Shown piece after piece: positions 37,546 through 50,376 of a stretch of 64,000 nt of DNA (the first letter of the stretch is position 1; every line of letters starts with the position of its first letter). The position numbers were made by a program, and so were the translations under genes. Below the pieces are notes generated by a model. The model searched no databases and was not told the origin of the DNA. It was given only the letters and a program-made list of their open reading frames with translations. The stretch covers positions 1,984,001 to 2,048,000 of the forward strand of contig JARFXM010000003.1 of NCBI GenBank assembly GCA_029532625.1. The letters run 5' to 3'. The DNA is from Lomentospora prolificans (lineage: Eukaryota > Ascomycota > Sordariomycetes > Microascales > Microascaceae).

Positions 37546-40500
37546 TACCTTGGGATTCATGCGGCTAGCTTGAGCGACTCCTGCCGCAAGGGCGAACGGG
37601 CATGGGAACGGGCACAGGCTAGGGAGTCGTACGGACTATTACTGACGTTGGGTGCCACCCGCTGACCGTTAAGCTCACTCAATTTCTCGAGAGGAAGTCT
37701 CTCTATCGGCTAACGTTAGATCGATGCACGAACAATGCTGTATGCACTGTAGCAAACCAAGTTCTCGGCGAACCTCGAAGCACTAATAGAAATGCGGAGC
37801 CTTGATACGACCAGGCGAAAGTAGGTATCTTGGTGTGCTCTCAGCTTCTACATTTAGCCCTTAGGCGGACTTGATCTGGCTATGCCCTCCCCCGGGGAGG
37901 GGGGTAGAAAAACGCCTCGCGGTTGACATACCTTCTCTTAGCTGGAAGACTTAAGGCCCGGCGGCGCAAGATGTATTTACGCTGAGCAAAAATCTGGGAA
38001 CGCCGGACTGAGATTGAAAGTAAGTGAGCGTGTCGTCCGAGTTTGGGTAGAACGTACTGCAGTGTTGTTAGTTCTGGCATTCCCGAGAGATGTCATAGCC
38101 TGCAGAGCCATGTGAGTGAATTGTCAGGTAGGGACTCGCTTGTACGGCTAAGAGCCGGCCTGTATTTGCAGCCCCTTATCCGACTGAAAATCCCATGACA
38201 CTCACTGATGAAGGCGCGGCGCTCAACCATCCACCTCAAATTGTTCGGGCCGCAGAGATGTAAGCCGGGCCAAAGATTGTGCAAGAGCCGTCGATATCAA
38301 AGCTGCCCTCTGAAGCGCGGGTGCTTCAATGTGTTCCAAGTCTGATCAGAGGAGGGTTGGTTGCTTCGGAATGCACAGCCTCGAAGTCGCTCCAAAGTTC
38401 AGGGGTCAATGGCGACAATCTTGTCTGAGAGAACGATGTGAGATTTGCCGAAGATTTGCTTCATCTTGAGCCACAGATTCAACACGGTGGCTCGCAATTA
38501 TGGCGGAGTTGACGTTGCGGTTGTCCAATCTCTATAGACCTGCTCAAGATGCTCACATCATCCTAGCTCTGTGCTCGCACAACTAAGAAAGTTGGGTGGC
38601 GAGACGTGCTGGGCGCGGTCGCACAGCAATTTGGGATATCCAACAACGAAATAGTGGACCGAAGAAGTTGGAGAGAAGGCCAGACGGGGAAATACCAGAG
38701 TGGAAGGCGTTAACGGCGGGTTCTTCTATCTTTTTCCCACTGCCGCTAGTGCTTGGGGTGGTGATTCTTTCAACGATAATTGCCAACGCCAATATTGGCT
38801 CCGAGGTTGCAGAGGAGGAAAGCACAACTTGCACTCGAAATCATCAGACTTGGGCAAGTACAATGAGTGTTATTGGGAGCTTAGAAAAGACAAGGCTTGA
38901 AGACAACCTGAAGATCATACAGAAAGCTCGGGGAACGAGCCATGGGCCTGCTTTTATTCTATATAGATGGTCCAAAGCGTTGGCAAGCCCTTCCATTAGG
39001 ACGAGACCCTGACTGCTGGCCAGCTTCCTTCCGAAGAAGGAAGGGGAGAAAAGAAATCAAATTCACCGAGGCGAGGTCGTAGCCGGTCATGCTTTTCCCA
39101 ACGCTGTCCTGCGGCCTCCCTAGAAGCAGCAAGGAAAGAACGTGTAGCTCCTGAGGTCTAGTTTGGTCTCAAACCTACGTCGTCATTTCCGCATTGGATT
39201 CAAGCCCGCGTCTCGCTGGAGAAGGGGTGGGCCATAGAGACAGGCAACGGACCTCACTTTCCGGCGTGAAATCTCGTTCTCACCGACAATCCGAGGCAGG
39301 AATCCGGATTCGATGCAGGGCCGCTTGTACACCGTCTCTACTTCCTAAGTCTTTTTCCCTAAGCAATTCCATTTGGCCGTCCATGGGCCACATGAAATCT
39401 TGCTGCAACATCTGAAATCGTGTCAACATGAAGCTAAGAACCAGCCATTGTTGGGCCTTCGTCATCGCCATCGGTCGCATAGACTCGTGCAATATAGTTC
39501 GGGCATGTCCATGATACGACATCTGATTTCTATATGTATTCCGACTGGAGGCGCACTGCCATTCTCTTCACATGGGAACTGGTTTATGGAATCACCAATG
39601 TCAGGCGGCCTGTCACCACCCCCTTCTGAATGACCCAGGCCTGGGCTAAACGCTTGATTTTATCCCCACACTCGGGTAGATTGCAAGTTCTATACACCGA
39701 GTTAGGGAAAGGGAGCGGGATAACGCCTCGAGTAGGAGGGGTGCTTTGCCTGTGTCCTCTCATCTGAAGACTCCCATAAACCACTCCTTGCCCCCTCCCC
39801 CCCAATTCCACGCATCAGATATGCAGCTACCCTACCGTCAGGGATTCTTCTGCGAATCGGTGTTTCCACAGTAAGCCTCAATGATATTCTACTTAGTGGC
39901 GAAATATTACACCGCGGCCAAACGGAAACCAGCATAGCGAAAATGAGTCTTCGACCGTTCAGGGGTAAAATCCGTGAAGCCGCAGACATGAAGCGATAGT
40001 GTTCTAATACTCTACTTTCTTGGAGACGGAACAAGGGAACTGTCCTGGACTTTCTTTGTTGTTTAATCTGTGAAGTGGACTGATTCCATGACAGCATGGT
40101 TTCGGGGGAGAAAGACAAAACTCAAGAGCTCTCCCGAGTCTCCCAACCGTTTGCAGACCTCCGGTGAAGCCTTTGCCACGCCACAGCGCCATCGCAAGGA
40201 ATCCCGAGGATAGATTTGTAGTCATTCTTCAGTATTATGAGGCTACGAAGTAGTTGGTCTACTCTCTTGATGGGGAGGAACCCATGTTTCAGCTCCACAG
40301 ATTACACGCATGTGGAGACATGCCTGAAGGGGGGGCATACACTTAGAGCGCTCCAGTTTCAAGGGTCGAGCCTGCTGATCGAAGCCGGTACCCGTTTACG
40401 CCTTGATTTCTATTGTTATGGGATACGAAGGATTGACACTGGTGATCACGCCGAAGAGTCCATCCTATTGGAAGGAGGGTGTGGGCACACTGCAATCCTC

Positions 40501-43500
40501 GCTTCGCCCCACCTAAGGTACTGATATTCAGGGACAATCGCTGGCCTTTAATCAATGTAAAAACATCGGCTAGCCTGTTCAGGCGGCGTGGCATGCCTCG
40601 GATGAAGCTATCGGCCAAGAGCACAACTCTTACCCGAGAACGCTGGTTCCGCTGTCCCTTGTCTGCTAACAGACCATGAACTGGTAAGTGAGGATAAAGT
40701 GTATATGACAATGGACTGTAGTCTCGCTGGAGAGGAACCCATTGGAGATCGATGCTCTAATAGAAACGGGATATGGTCGCTGGCCATAAAAGCTATAAGT
40801 GAAGTTGGGGAACGAAGCGTTGTTATCCCACCCCCTGAGAAGCAACGAAACCTATGTGCGCCGGCTTGGAATTTCGTACTAGCTAGAAGGCAGGCCGATG
40901 GACTCTCGCAGAGTTGCCGCCATTCACGTACCTTCGGGAAGCCAGGCTTGATTTACCTCGAAAGGGCCCCCAGCCATCTCTACGACTAATGCGCCTTCGA
41001 ATCTAATTCTAGCAAGCTAGAAGAAAGAAATCAGACTGGCTGCGGAGATGATCAGAAGGTTCTAGCCCCAACGAAATCGAAATTTTTAACTATTCGCGAC
41101 ACTTGGCGTGATTCTAGAGATTTGAATGCAGCGGGCTCTGCTCAAGACAACAAAAAGAACGTTGCCCTAGACTGGCGTCCTTCTGTCTGACAACGTGAGA
41201 TCTTGTGGTAGGTGACAAGTCATCACCTAGGAACTTGCGCATGGAGGGTGGACGAGATTACGGCCAATAAGAAAGACCAAGGGATTGAACATCTTAGAAA
41301 ACAGTCATACATATCTCAGCTGCCCACTTACCCCATCGTGGGCGAACCATCTTTACAGAGTTTGAGTTCTAAAGGAAACGCGTGGCATATTCGCGATGGG
41401 GGTCCAGATCCTCCTTGAATGTGTCCACGACCAACGACTAGGATATGCACCTCGGGAACCGGCGTCAATGGACATAATGAATGTATTGATCTCCAGGAAT
41501 GGCCTTCGAAACTAACCGGATCTAGTTGTGTGCCTTAGGCCCTACATCAACCTTTAGAATCAGTGACTGGTAAGATCCGACACTAGACCCGGCCATCGAC
41601 TATTGAGGCATCTCGAACCCAGAAAACCGTCAAGAGGCTGTTCGCCTAGATTGAGGAGATAAAAGCATTGTTAAAGGTGACTGTTTCTAAAGGACTAGAG
41701 CGAACGTGAGGACTATTCTCTGGTGCTTGGCGAAGGGGTGGTGTGGTAAGAATATCATCAGTGATGTAGGAGCGTGGTTCCGCTGATGCACGTCCGCCTC
41801 ACAGAGCAGCCCTAGATTTTCTCGTATACGGTTGCGCTATTTCTCAAAATATTACTGAGTAAGCAGTTAGCATATCACTTTATCAACGGAAGGAGAATGT
41901 GAGCCGGGGGAGAGCCGCGCTTCCCAATACTATCCAAGAGGGTTTCTAACTCGACAAAATACAAGCGTTGAATGACCGATCTGAGACGGTCTATAGACCG
42001 CGAGTAACACTTTCCATGCGCGACGAACTGAGTGGACATCGTTCAGCCAACTCAGGAAGTGGTGATGGATCGGACTGCGCCTTCCCAAGGTATTAGTAGA
42101 TTGCTTCGCTCAGCCCCTTGATAAAGGAGGTTATCATCTCAAGGTGTCTACACTAGGAATGTGCAGAAAGAATAACAGAACTCAGACTACCATTGAGCTA
42201 GAAGCCCATAACCAGCTTTGAATTCATCCCAGTGCTTACTCTAAGAGACTTCCCATGGTATAAGTACATGGTACACAGAGGAGGTATCTACGTTCTCTCT
42301 TGGCCGCAGGTTTGTTCTATCTACAATATTCGAAGAGGTACCAGGCTGGAGCTAGATATGCGAAAAGTCCGTAATGATCGGAAGGGTTGATGGAGCTTGA
42401 GATAATGGATTCAAGGCGGGTGCTGACGACAATCCGAGCCTGGTTTTTTATTATAATCCCATCCAAGGCATTGATCACCACATATTTGCGCGTGGTTGCA
42501 ATCGTCGTGAGGAGTTCGGATCCTGCCTTGAACAAATAGTTTGATTGAAACTTGGAAAATTAAGTGGTTTGGCTTATATTGGTATACTAGGCCTGCACTC
42601 AGCGCCATGGATGACGCAGTCTTTTGATTCTGGGAATCGGTGGCTACCCATGCTGCAGGAAACATTTGCTGACCCATTCTCGTATAGAGGGTTTGCCGTG
42701 AGATCTTTTCCCCAAGGTGCACTGGTTAATAGACTTCATGATTGATAGGGAACTAGCGACGTTACGCATGGATGCGAAGATCAATCTGGTTGGCGCCTTG
42801 GTCAGAAAGATCCATGGATGCCATTCAAACCGGAAACCCTAGGAGAGGGCAGGGCTGCCGGCGGCAGCATCAACGAGGTGATACGGACAACCTCTTATAC
42901 CGGCGTAGTTTGACCTGCACGGATTTGTAGTGGGCCGAGTCCTAAGGCTCAGGAGAAGAAGGGACGATTGGAGCCCAAAGGTCTTGTTGTTTGTCACACA
43001 AGGAGTGCATTACCCGATGAGCGTCACGAGCGGCAGCCTGAGCCTCGGGTCAACCGACCCGGACGGATATCCGGACTACAAATGAGGACTGCAGAAGAAA
43101 ACAACTACCAACCCTTGAGTACGCGACCGGAAGACGCGATTTACAAGCGGCCACTCGAAGGAGAGACCCTGATTCATCGAGCCTGTTCGTTATAGACTAA
43201 GGACTCACAGCGCTAGTATCTGCGAGGGTTCATTCTCCTGCATAGTCTAGGGGCCAATGCGCTTGGCAACGCTGTTTTATGATTCTCTTACTTCCAAACA
43301 GCCGTTACAGGACCAAGTCTTAACAAATAACGCTGCGAACCTCGTCCATTCTCCTGGGACCGTCACGCATTTGGTCACGCGGACGCAGTCGACGACGCGT
43401 CTTCGACGTTGGACAGTTTCCTAGGGCCAGTATCTCTGTAAAGGATTCGGTTCGGCTTTTTCTTGTCTGAAAGTAAAGTCTAATATGATTCCTAACTAGG

Positions 43501-45870
43501 AGGGCGCTTTTTCCCCCTCGCTTGGTCTTTCCCGTTCCGGCCGCCGGCGAGACATTTGACGGGCACATTCTATAGGGAAAGGTAGAAGGGGACCATCACT
43601 TCGACTCACACTTCTCAACTTGGTTCACATTCGGTTTATATGTGAAGTTTGCTAGTTTGCTTCACCAACCCTGAAATTTCCGCCATACTGGGAAGATGAT
43701 AAGTTCAAAGCGTACACACTTGGGTTTGCGCAATGAGAGCAAGCTATGGGCGGAGTAGACTGCGGTTCTTCCTGGGAAATGCAACAACTTTCGCTACACA
43801 GATTCCACGAAAGTGTGGGTGCCTAGGCAAGGAGTTGTTGGTGACTATATCTCTAGCCAACCATTTTGTTCCTCCTATCCTTCCCTCGCACTTTCGAATA
43901 GCGGGTGATGCCACGCGGACGGCGTTCTCAATCGAACAGAAACCAAAAATGCCAGTCGTCGGTTGATATCAGTGACATCCATAATAGGGCCTCAAATACA
44001 TTCGCACATCCATTATGATGGATCGAAATCTGTTTTGAGCACCCATCGTCAGTCATGGGCCTCGGCTACTGACGAGTGCCGACTGGCAAGTTCATGCAAT
44101 GAACAGTCAACGGGAACGGTATGGCCACATCTGCAACGTTGGACGACGAGTTGACCCCCCGATGTCAGCGTTCTCTATCATCCCGATGTTGCGTAGCCCG
44201 GCGGACTTGAAACTACCCTCCAAAACATGTGCAGATGCCTGGACCCGGGCGCGTCGGGCTTTTGGAGGCGAGGATGCTGTGTCGCCGTGATGCAAACTGT
44301 GTCACTCTCCGCTCCTGTTGCCACTCCAGAAGTTCCAGTTTATTCTTGACCCGGGTATGGGATTTGACATGTGAGCAAGTCAGGAGGTTTCTGCAGGTCT
44401 GCATTTTGCGAAGCCTGAGTTTCCATATTCTGCCAAGAGAGAGGCGTGTCCGGCCTGAGATGGGGAGGGGCAGGGCGCCGACGGCGTTCGAGGAGAATCT
44501 AGGACGGCAATACGTGGGGGGGTAAGACAAACGGAGGATCTTTTGGCCAAAGCGGCCTTGATGTGAAAGTTTGCTTCGATGGTGATTGCAGACTTTTGTT
44601 GTTTTGAATCCGGCTTTGCATCTTGGTCATCCGACGCGTTTTCATGGACTCACTCCCGTCGGGCAGCTTCGCGTCCTGGGGTCTCGTAACCGGATAGCTC
44701 GCACACGATAGCCAATAATAGTTATCGAAGCGATATATGAGCTGGCACACCGGCTTCGTCACGCATTCCCAAACCCCTCCCTAATCTTGGTCGAGGGCTG
44801 TGGTAAAGGTAATGATTCACGAGCTACTCGAGGGGTTGCATGGAGTATCCGTATTGACGAAACTGGGATTCTCCTTGTTATTCTCGGCTTTTGATGGAAT
44901 GAGAGGTGTTGATCGAGGCAGCATGGAGGGGGAGTGCCAGTAAAGGTGTGAGTTGGGGACGTAGAGACCAAGGGGGGCTTTGTGGATGGGATATGTTTGG
45001 AAGAGCAGAGCGGCAGGCGGGGATCGGTCGTTCGTAAGGGTGTGTTTAGAAGTGTTGCGTGAGAATCAATGGAAATGAAAATGGATAGCATTTGTTCTTT
45101 GTAGAGATAGTAGATGGCTTATTTCGGGAATGGGTGATGAGCAAGAGTCGAGGTCTCCTCGGCCGTGTGTGGTTGCATGACCTTTAATGTCTTCCTATCA
45201 AAGGCAGTTTCCCAACACCTTTGCCACAACAGCCAACATTTTTATTGAGTTGTGAGCGCGTCCCTTAGATATCGGCACAATGCGGCGTAGATGGAGTGGA
45301 GGCCTTGGTTTGGGCCCAACCAGTTAGCCCAGGAAGAGCCATAGACTTTGCCGTTATCTACACTATTGTTGGACTACTAGTAAGTATATAGTAGGCGCTT
45401 GAGCTGGTCTAGAGTTCAACTTGCAGATACGGATGAATGGATTTGTACGTTAAGTAAGGGATAGATAGTGGATGATTGAAAGTCGGGATGTAGGGTAGGT
45501 ATGTTGCCAGTTGGCATAAGTGGATGTTTCCATGGAAATCGTTGAATGTGCATACAGGGCTGATTTTTAGAGAAACCAACCTGCAAAGGTGAGAAATTAT
45601 CAAGTAGAGAGGCTCCAGTCTTCTCCCTCCATGAGGTCTTGGACACAATTCTCACAGCCGAAAAGAATGGCCATGGGCTCGAATACAACGGAGGGAGGAT
45701 TTGAAATTCACCTTTGTTATGCAGTACTTCATCTTTTGCTCGAACGGTTTAGTAAAATGGTCTTCTTTTTCTTGTCGCCCATGGATGACCTCCCCATGTC
45801 TCGACACCTACGTATGCTAGTATGCTAGACTCCTTCGTCCATCCCACGTAATTCGGTTTCTGTTCTTTTT

Positions 45871-45893
45871 CTTTCTTTCTTTCTTTCTTTCTT

Positions 45894-45926
<33 letters not shown>
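45871..45926. repeat. (CTTT)n microsatellite followed by poly-T of about 31
   Basis: Six CTTT units run into an uninterrupted T run ending at 45926. The run length may be an assembly estimate. Confidence 0.95.
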
Positions 45927-47193
45927 CAAATGGCACGACAACTTTAGCTAGATAATGAGATGGTCAATTCACTCTACAGGTTCGACGGTGTACCAGGGGC
46001 GCCCAAAGAGGCCGATGTCTGTCTCCCTCTCCTAGGCTATTCATATCGATGATACTGTTTTCAAAATGACATATCTCTTGGCTCATCCTAACCCGGGCGC
46101 CGTTGAGATGTGAGGAAAGATATTGGAAGAATAACTCCACGCAAACCATGCAGTTATGCCTTCCATATAAGCCACACCCATGTTGTCTCCCAATATAGAC
46201 CGGAAGCGCCATTATGACGTGATATCCCGACGCGAAGAGATGATCCTTGGGCTGAGTCGTAGGTTCGGTTCGGATTCACCGCTAGTATTAGATTGTTCAG
46301 GGTATCCGATATACTGGAATTGAGGTCCTCACTTGTGACGACGTTCGCACTGAACAGAAATGGGGCTTTAAGTGCCAACAGAAGAGGGCAAAGTGTGGCG
46401 AGTGAGGGTGCAGCCACATCTGAAAGCCCAGGATGAGGTAATACCATTCCTCGGGATTCAACCTCTCCTTCTCTTCTCCATTGACCTATGCACGGACCAA
46501 CACCTCCAAAATGGGCAGATTGACACAGACGATCATCTCATTTCACCAGTTCCACGAGGAGAGGAGAAGATAACCCCATCGATCCTATACTCATTTCTCA
46601 GTCTTACCGTTGACGTTTCTCATTCTTCGACTTAATAATCCGAACTTGTATCGGGGGGAAAATAATACTAGTTTCATCATCTCTCATCCAAGGCCTCTCT
46701 CAAGCATCGACGAGTAAGGTTACTTGACTCGGGAGCAGAACTCATTCCTTTCAAGCCGCGCTCGACCACGCAGGGTTTGGAAAGCATTATCTACCGTGGG
46801 TAATTGATCTTTTATTAATCCGCATTTTGCAAACCTTTTTTCTAACTTATATATCGTAGTCAACACTTTTTGACTGGATTCTTACCATAGGTGCGGGTCT
46901 CCTATCTCAAGACTCCTTTATTTACATCTCGAGTGTCGGATTTTGACATTGGAGCTGGGCGGTCACTCCTCGCTCATCTCGATTTGACTGGTACAGCCAC
47001 TTATCTTCGGAACCTGGAGCGGTATCTTCTGAAGAAGGAGTGCTGACCTATCCTCTTTACGACCAAGACGATGACGACGAGAGTTAATGGACACAACACA
47101 GCCCACCCGGGTGACGACAACCTCAAAGCTGGCAGGCCCTCTTTCTCATGGCTGTGAGTTGTGGTACCCATCTACTCTTGGATTTTGATTCTA

Positions 47194-48538
47194 ATGCAGA
47201 AAAGGCAACCCCATGCAATTTTTGTCGTTATTATGGTCGGGCCGGACGAGATACCTTTTGGTCTTCAAAAAGACCTTCTGTGCGCTGCATCGGCTTACTT
47301 CAAGAGGCACTTCGAAAAAGCACCAGAAAATACGGTCGAGCATGTCGTCAAGATCCCTGAAACTACAGTGGGGGTATTCGGGCTCGCGCAAAGTTTCATG
47401 TACACTCAAGAAGTCTGGCCTGACGATGGAACGATTCCAAGTTACGAGGACCTCTTCGCTCTGTGGCAGTTAGGCCAGAAGTACGAGGTCGGAGGCCTCT
47501 GTGAAAAGACACTGGAATGCATGGAAGAAGTGAAGCAGAGAACCCGACATATTCCTGGTGCGAGCTTAATATCACGAGTTTGGAAAGAGACAGACGAGGG
47601 AACACCGATCCGCCGTCTGTTCCTCCAATGGGCGGAGGAGTATTTCCAGTCTTCTGATGCGCCATCTGAGTTTGCGAAGAGTCTCCCACAAGAATTTCTG
47701 TGTGAGTTGGTAGTCGAGATGAGTGCCATTAGCGCTCCTGTTCTTGGCGGTGGCGGTGCTGATGGCGGGAACTCGGTCAATGGGCCAGAAGGCTCAACTC
47801 CCCTCGGAAGCATGCGCTCTGTACTCTCTGCTGCTGCGGGAGGAGCAAAGAGAAACGCTAGTCACCTTGAGGAGGATGGCGGAAGCGAGGATGAAAGCTC
47901 CAAATCCAAGAAGAACCGCCGGGTATCAGGTCCGGCGACCATTCCATTGCCACCGTCTTCACGCAACCCGTCGGCATCAGGCACAAATGGTGGTCCTCCT
48001 CGTAGATCGTTACCCGCCCCGACGAAAAATCCAATTGTGAACAGGCGGATAAGCAGCGTTTTGGCGGCAGATGGCTCCTTTACTGACGTCCAAAAGGTGG
48101 ATTTCTGTGCAGATTTGCTGAGCCGTATGCTCTCTGGGCCAGGTATGTTCGGTGTCTTTTGCCCTTACCCCTGGTCAACGTTGCAGAGCGGAGTACTAAC
48201 TAGGAAATGATTTAGGTTATTGGACCCGCTTGGTCAAACCGTTCCGTCAACCTGTTGATCCTGTTGTTGACGGTGTACCAGACTACTTTGAAAAGATCGA
48301 GAAGCCTATGGACCTCATGACTATCAAGTCGAAAATGGAGAGACAAATGTATTCCTCAGCGGGCGAGTTCGCCGCGGACGTGCGCTTGATCGTTGAGAAC
48401 TGCAAGACGTATTGGAAGGAGGGCCACCCACTTTACGGTGAGGCGGAAAAGTTCAGCAAGAGCTTCGAGGAGAAGTTTGCCGAGATGCCCAAGTGGCTAT
48501 CAAAGATGCACGCCGTCGAACAAGGGCCAGCCGCATGA
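47194..48538 (+). CDS. BTB/POZ domain-bromodomain fusion protein
   Basis: Two exons (47194-48142, 48216-48538; GTATGT donor, TACTAAC branch, TTTAG acceptor) give 423 residues. Residues 5-125 resemble a BTB/POZ fold: VGPDEIPFGLQKDLLCAASA, YFKRHFEK, then LAQSFMYT and DLFALWQLGQKYEVGGL. A low-complexity, Gly/Ser-rich linker with a basic SKSKKNRR nuclear signal follows. A bromodomain fills about 305-410: KPFRQPVDPVVDG, VPDYFEKIEKPMDLMTIKSKM and VENCKTYWKEGHPLY. Two binding-pocket residues are altered: the WPF shelf reads KPF (324-326), and the Asn that holds acetyl-lysine, normally right after Tyr in NCxxYN, is Trp383. Probably a nuclear chromatin-associated protein that dimerises through BTB. 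The start is uncertain: Met at 47194 needs no intron; alternatives are 47087 or 47148 with a short first intron ending at 47199. Confidence 0.85.
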
Positions 48539-49695
48539 AAGATTTTACACGTGTCCTACGGAGTGCTAGCCCTGAAAAAAAAAATAAAAAAATAAAAGGG
48601 CTATACCAATAACGCGGGGACGCGGGTTGATATCCTGCTGCTCGCGTGGAGGGCTCGTTGATCGGGACGCCTTCTTGTATTCTACTCTTGGGTTGTGCAT
48701 AGCCAGCGGGATCAAGTTTGAAATGACCCCCACTCTCAGCACGAGGTGGGATGTTCTTCTGGGAGCGGCCCTCCGCATACTACGTACAACTGTATTCGGA
48801 AAATTTCTCATGTTTTTCTTTTTCTTCTTTCTTTTTTTTGCGGGTTTACGCCGTCTGGTACCTCAGTATATTAGTTTCATATTACCTTGCATCCGAAAAG
48901 AGCCAGGGCATTTGAATAGCTATGCGTGTCATCACGGAGTGCGCCAATGAGCCTGGGACCCTAGCAGGTCAAGGGCCTCACCGGTCGGGGCTGGCCCACG
49001 CATCCTATTTCTTACCGACAAAAGCCGCTGGCCAGCTGGCAGTGTTTCCAGATTTCAGTGTGGGGGCTGATCCCCAGTGATGATGCCCCATTTCTAAGAT
49101 GTTCTCAACAGCCGGGGCTCAGCTTAAGAGCAACAACCGCCCGACGAGGTACCAAGGTAAAGGTGGCGCCAGTTTCGAAGCAAGGGGTGGCATCGAGCAT
49201 ATGTGCGCGGACTAATTGAGCTGGCCTGGCTGAGAGTAGACTTCTGGTTGAGGGCCTGTTGCCAGCACCGTGGAAATGATACGATTAAGAGCATCCAGCC
49301 AGCGTTGAAATGAGGCGAGAGCGATTATCGGCAACCGTGGGGGGGGGGGGGATTAAGGAAGTGATTGATCGCGATCAATGGGGGGTCGAGAAAATGCGAC
49401 TCAAATTTTCTTTTATTCATCGACTACTTCGTACCTTCTCCATCAATGGCGCAGACGTGCGATTAACAACCAGGGGGAGAGTAGAAGCGAGAAGGCCTCC
49501 ACGTAACGAACCTGACTTGATCCCATATATTCGTGGCATCTGCAGCCGGTGTAGAGGAAAAGGAGAAGACAGGAGGAAAAAAGAAGTAAAAAAAGAAAGA
49601 AAAAAAAGGAAAAAGAGGAAAGAAGGTCCTTCAAAACCCCCACGGAACTATTTTTGTGGACGATTCCATGGCTTGACCTTTGCCGAAGTGATGGG
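48539..49695. other. Intergenic region between convergent BTB-bromodomain and 197-residue genes
   Basis: Contains A/T-rich sequence just after the BTB-bromodomain stop (48575-48597), a T/C-rich tract near 48810-48840, a 12-base G run at 49340-49351 and a 70-base polypurine tract at 49553-49627. These are consistent with two 3' regions. No coding frame is supported. Confidence 0.6.
49553..49627. repeat. Polypurine tract
   Basis: About 75 bases of almost pure A/G on the plus strand with a single C and few T, immediately 3' of the 197-residue minus-strand gene. It is the source of the Lys/Arg-rich frame at 49310-49870. Confidence 0.9.
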
Positions 49696-50376
49696 TTACT
49701 TGCCTCGCTTGTTGATAATGGTAGTGTCAACACCTGCGTTGGTGCTCTGTGAGACATCTTGCGAGTTTCCTAGGCCATCATCCTGGGCATCGCCGTTGGA
49801 AACAGGAGTTTTGGGTGGGGTCCCAGGAGCGTGGCCGTCACTCGAGCCCGACCGGTTGATTCGGAATTGATATTCCAGCTCGAGGGCGAGCCCGTCCCGG
49901 AAAGCTGCGGAGCCTGCGGAGAAAGTGGGGCCGACGTTGTAACCAGGAATGGAGGGGAGGATCGCCAGGTCCTGGAGGATGAACCCAACCTGTGATTCCC
50001 CCAGAGGGAAACTTCCTTCAAAATCCAGTCCCAGCCCGCCGGTTTGGGCCTGGCTTTGGAAGTTATTTGGAAATGAGAGAGGATTCGGGAGAGACTCAAG
50101 CGCATTGTCGTTGGTGAGAGGTTGTGGAAGTTGGCGTTCCACAGCGGAAATGGCCGGTGAGGTAGGCGACGGCAGACCGCGATGGGTGTGGAATGGGGAC
50201 GGGCATCTAGGGAACGGTATTCCGGACGAGTTAGATATTACCATCGTACAAGGGGAAATGGATAGGATCAGCACAGTGGCATCGTGTTCATACCTAGACG
50301 CCGGAGGTTCGACAATGAGCGAACAGGCATCAGTGTTGTCTTGCTCCGTCGTTGACGAAGGATAGTCGATGGCCAT
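49696..50376 (-). CDS. Hypothetical protein, 197 residues, unrecognised
   Basis: Two minus-strand exons (50376-50294, 50206-49696) are indicated by an AG/GTATGA donor, a TATCTAACTC branch point and a TTCCCTAG acceptor. The 87-base intron keeps the frame, so an intron-retained form of 226 residues is also open. The spliced protein is Pro/Ser/Asn-rich, with a compact-looking hydrophobic centre (SQVGFILQDLAILPSIPGYN, then SAAFRDGLALELEYQFRI), and ends in a hydrophilic Ser/Thr/Asn-rich tail with a basic INKRGK terminus. There is no signal peptide, membrane span or known motif that I can identify. Reality as a gene rests on the strong intron, the sensible start (Met at 50376, divergent to mlh1) and the changing composition along the frame. 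No function is proposed. Confidence 0.5.
   Translation of the reverse strand: MAIDYPSSTTEQDNTDACSLIVEPPASRYEHDATVLILSISPCTMVISNSSGIPFPRCPSPFHTHRGLPSPTSPAISAVERQLPQPLTNDNALESLPNPLSFPNNFQSQAQTGGLGLDFEGSFPLGESQVGFILQDLAILPSIPGYNVGPTFSAGSAAFRDGLALELEYQFRINRSGSSDGHAPGTPPKTPVSNGDAQDDGLGNSQDVSQSTNAGVDTTIINKRGK

Larger units (their letters stand above)
35694..47193. other. 11.5-kb gene-free region upstream of the Ndt80-family gene
   Basis: No frame has a recognisable domain or joins plausibly to another. Minus-strand frames between 44213 and 45091 and the plus-strand frame 38596-39012 were examined and not accepted. The right end (about 46650-47190) is likely leader sequence of the BTB-bromodomain gene, with TATATATCG-like and C/T-rich stretches. 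A tandem duplication (37513-37545) and a CTTT/poly-T tract (45871-45926) are listed separately. The left part, up to several kb, could be the regulatory region of the Ndt80-family gene. Confidence 0.6.

Noticed and set aside
38596..39012. 138-codon plus-strand frame with a hydrophobic stretch
   Set aside because: The single hydrophobic segment is not enough; no splice-supported extension, no family resemblance, biased to the surrounding sequence.
39541..39640. Peptide resembling the VYGITNV piece of some bacterial-type transposases
   Set aside because: A single seven-residue resemblance with no other motif of the family nearby on either strand.
44213..45091. Three consecutive minus-strand open frames (105, 87 and 110 codons)
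   Set aside because: They overlap or abut in different frames with no convincing intron signals and no recognisable motif.
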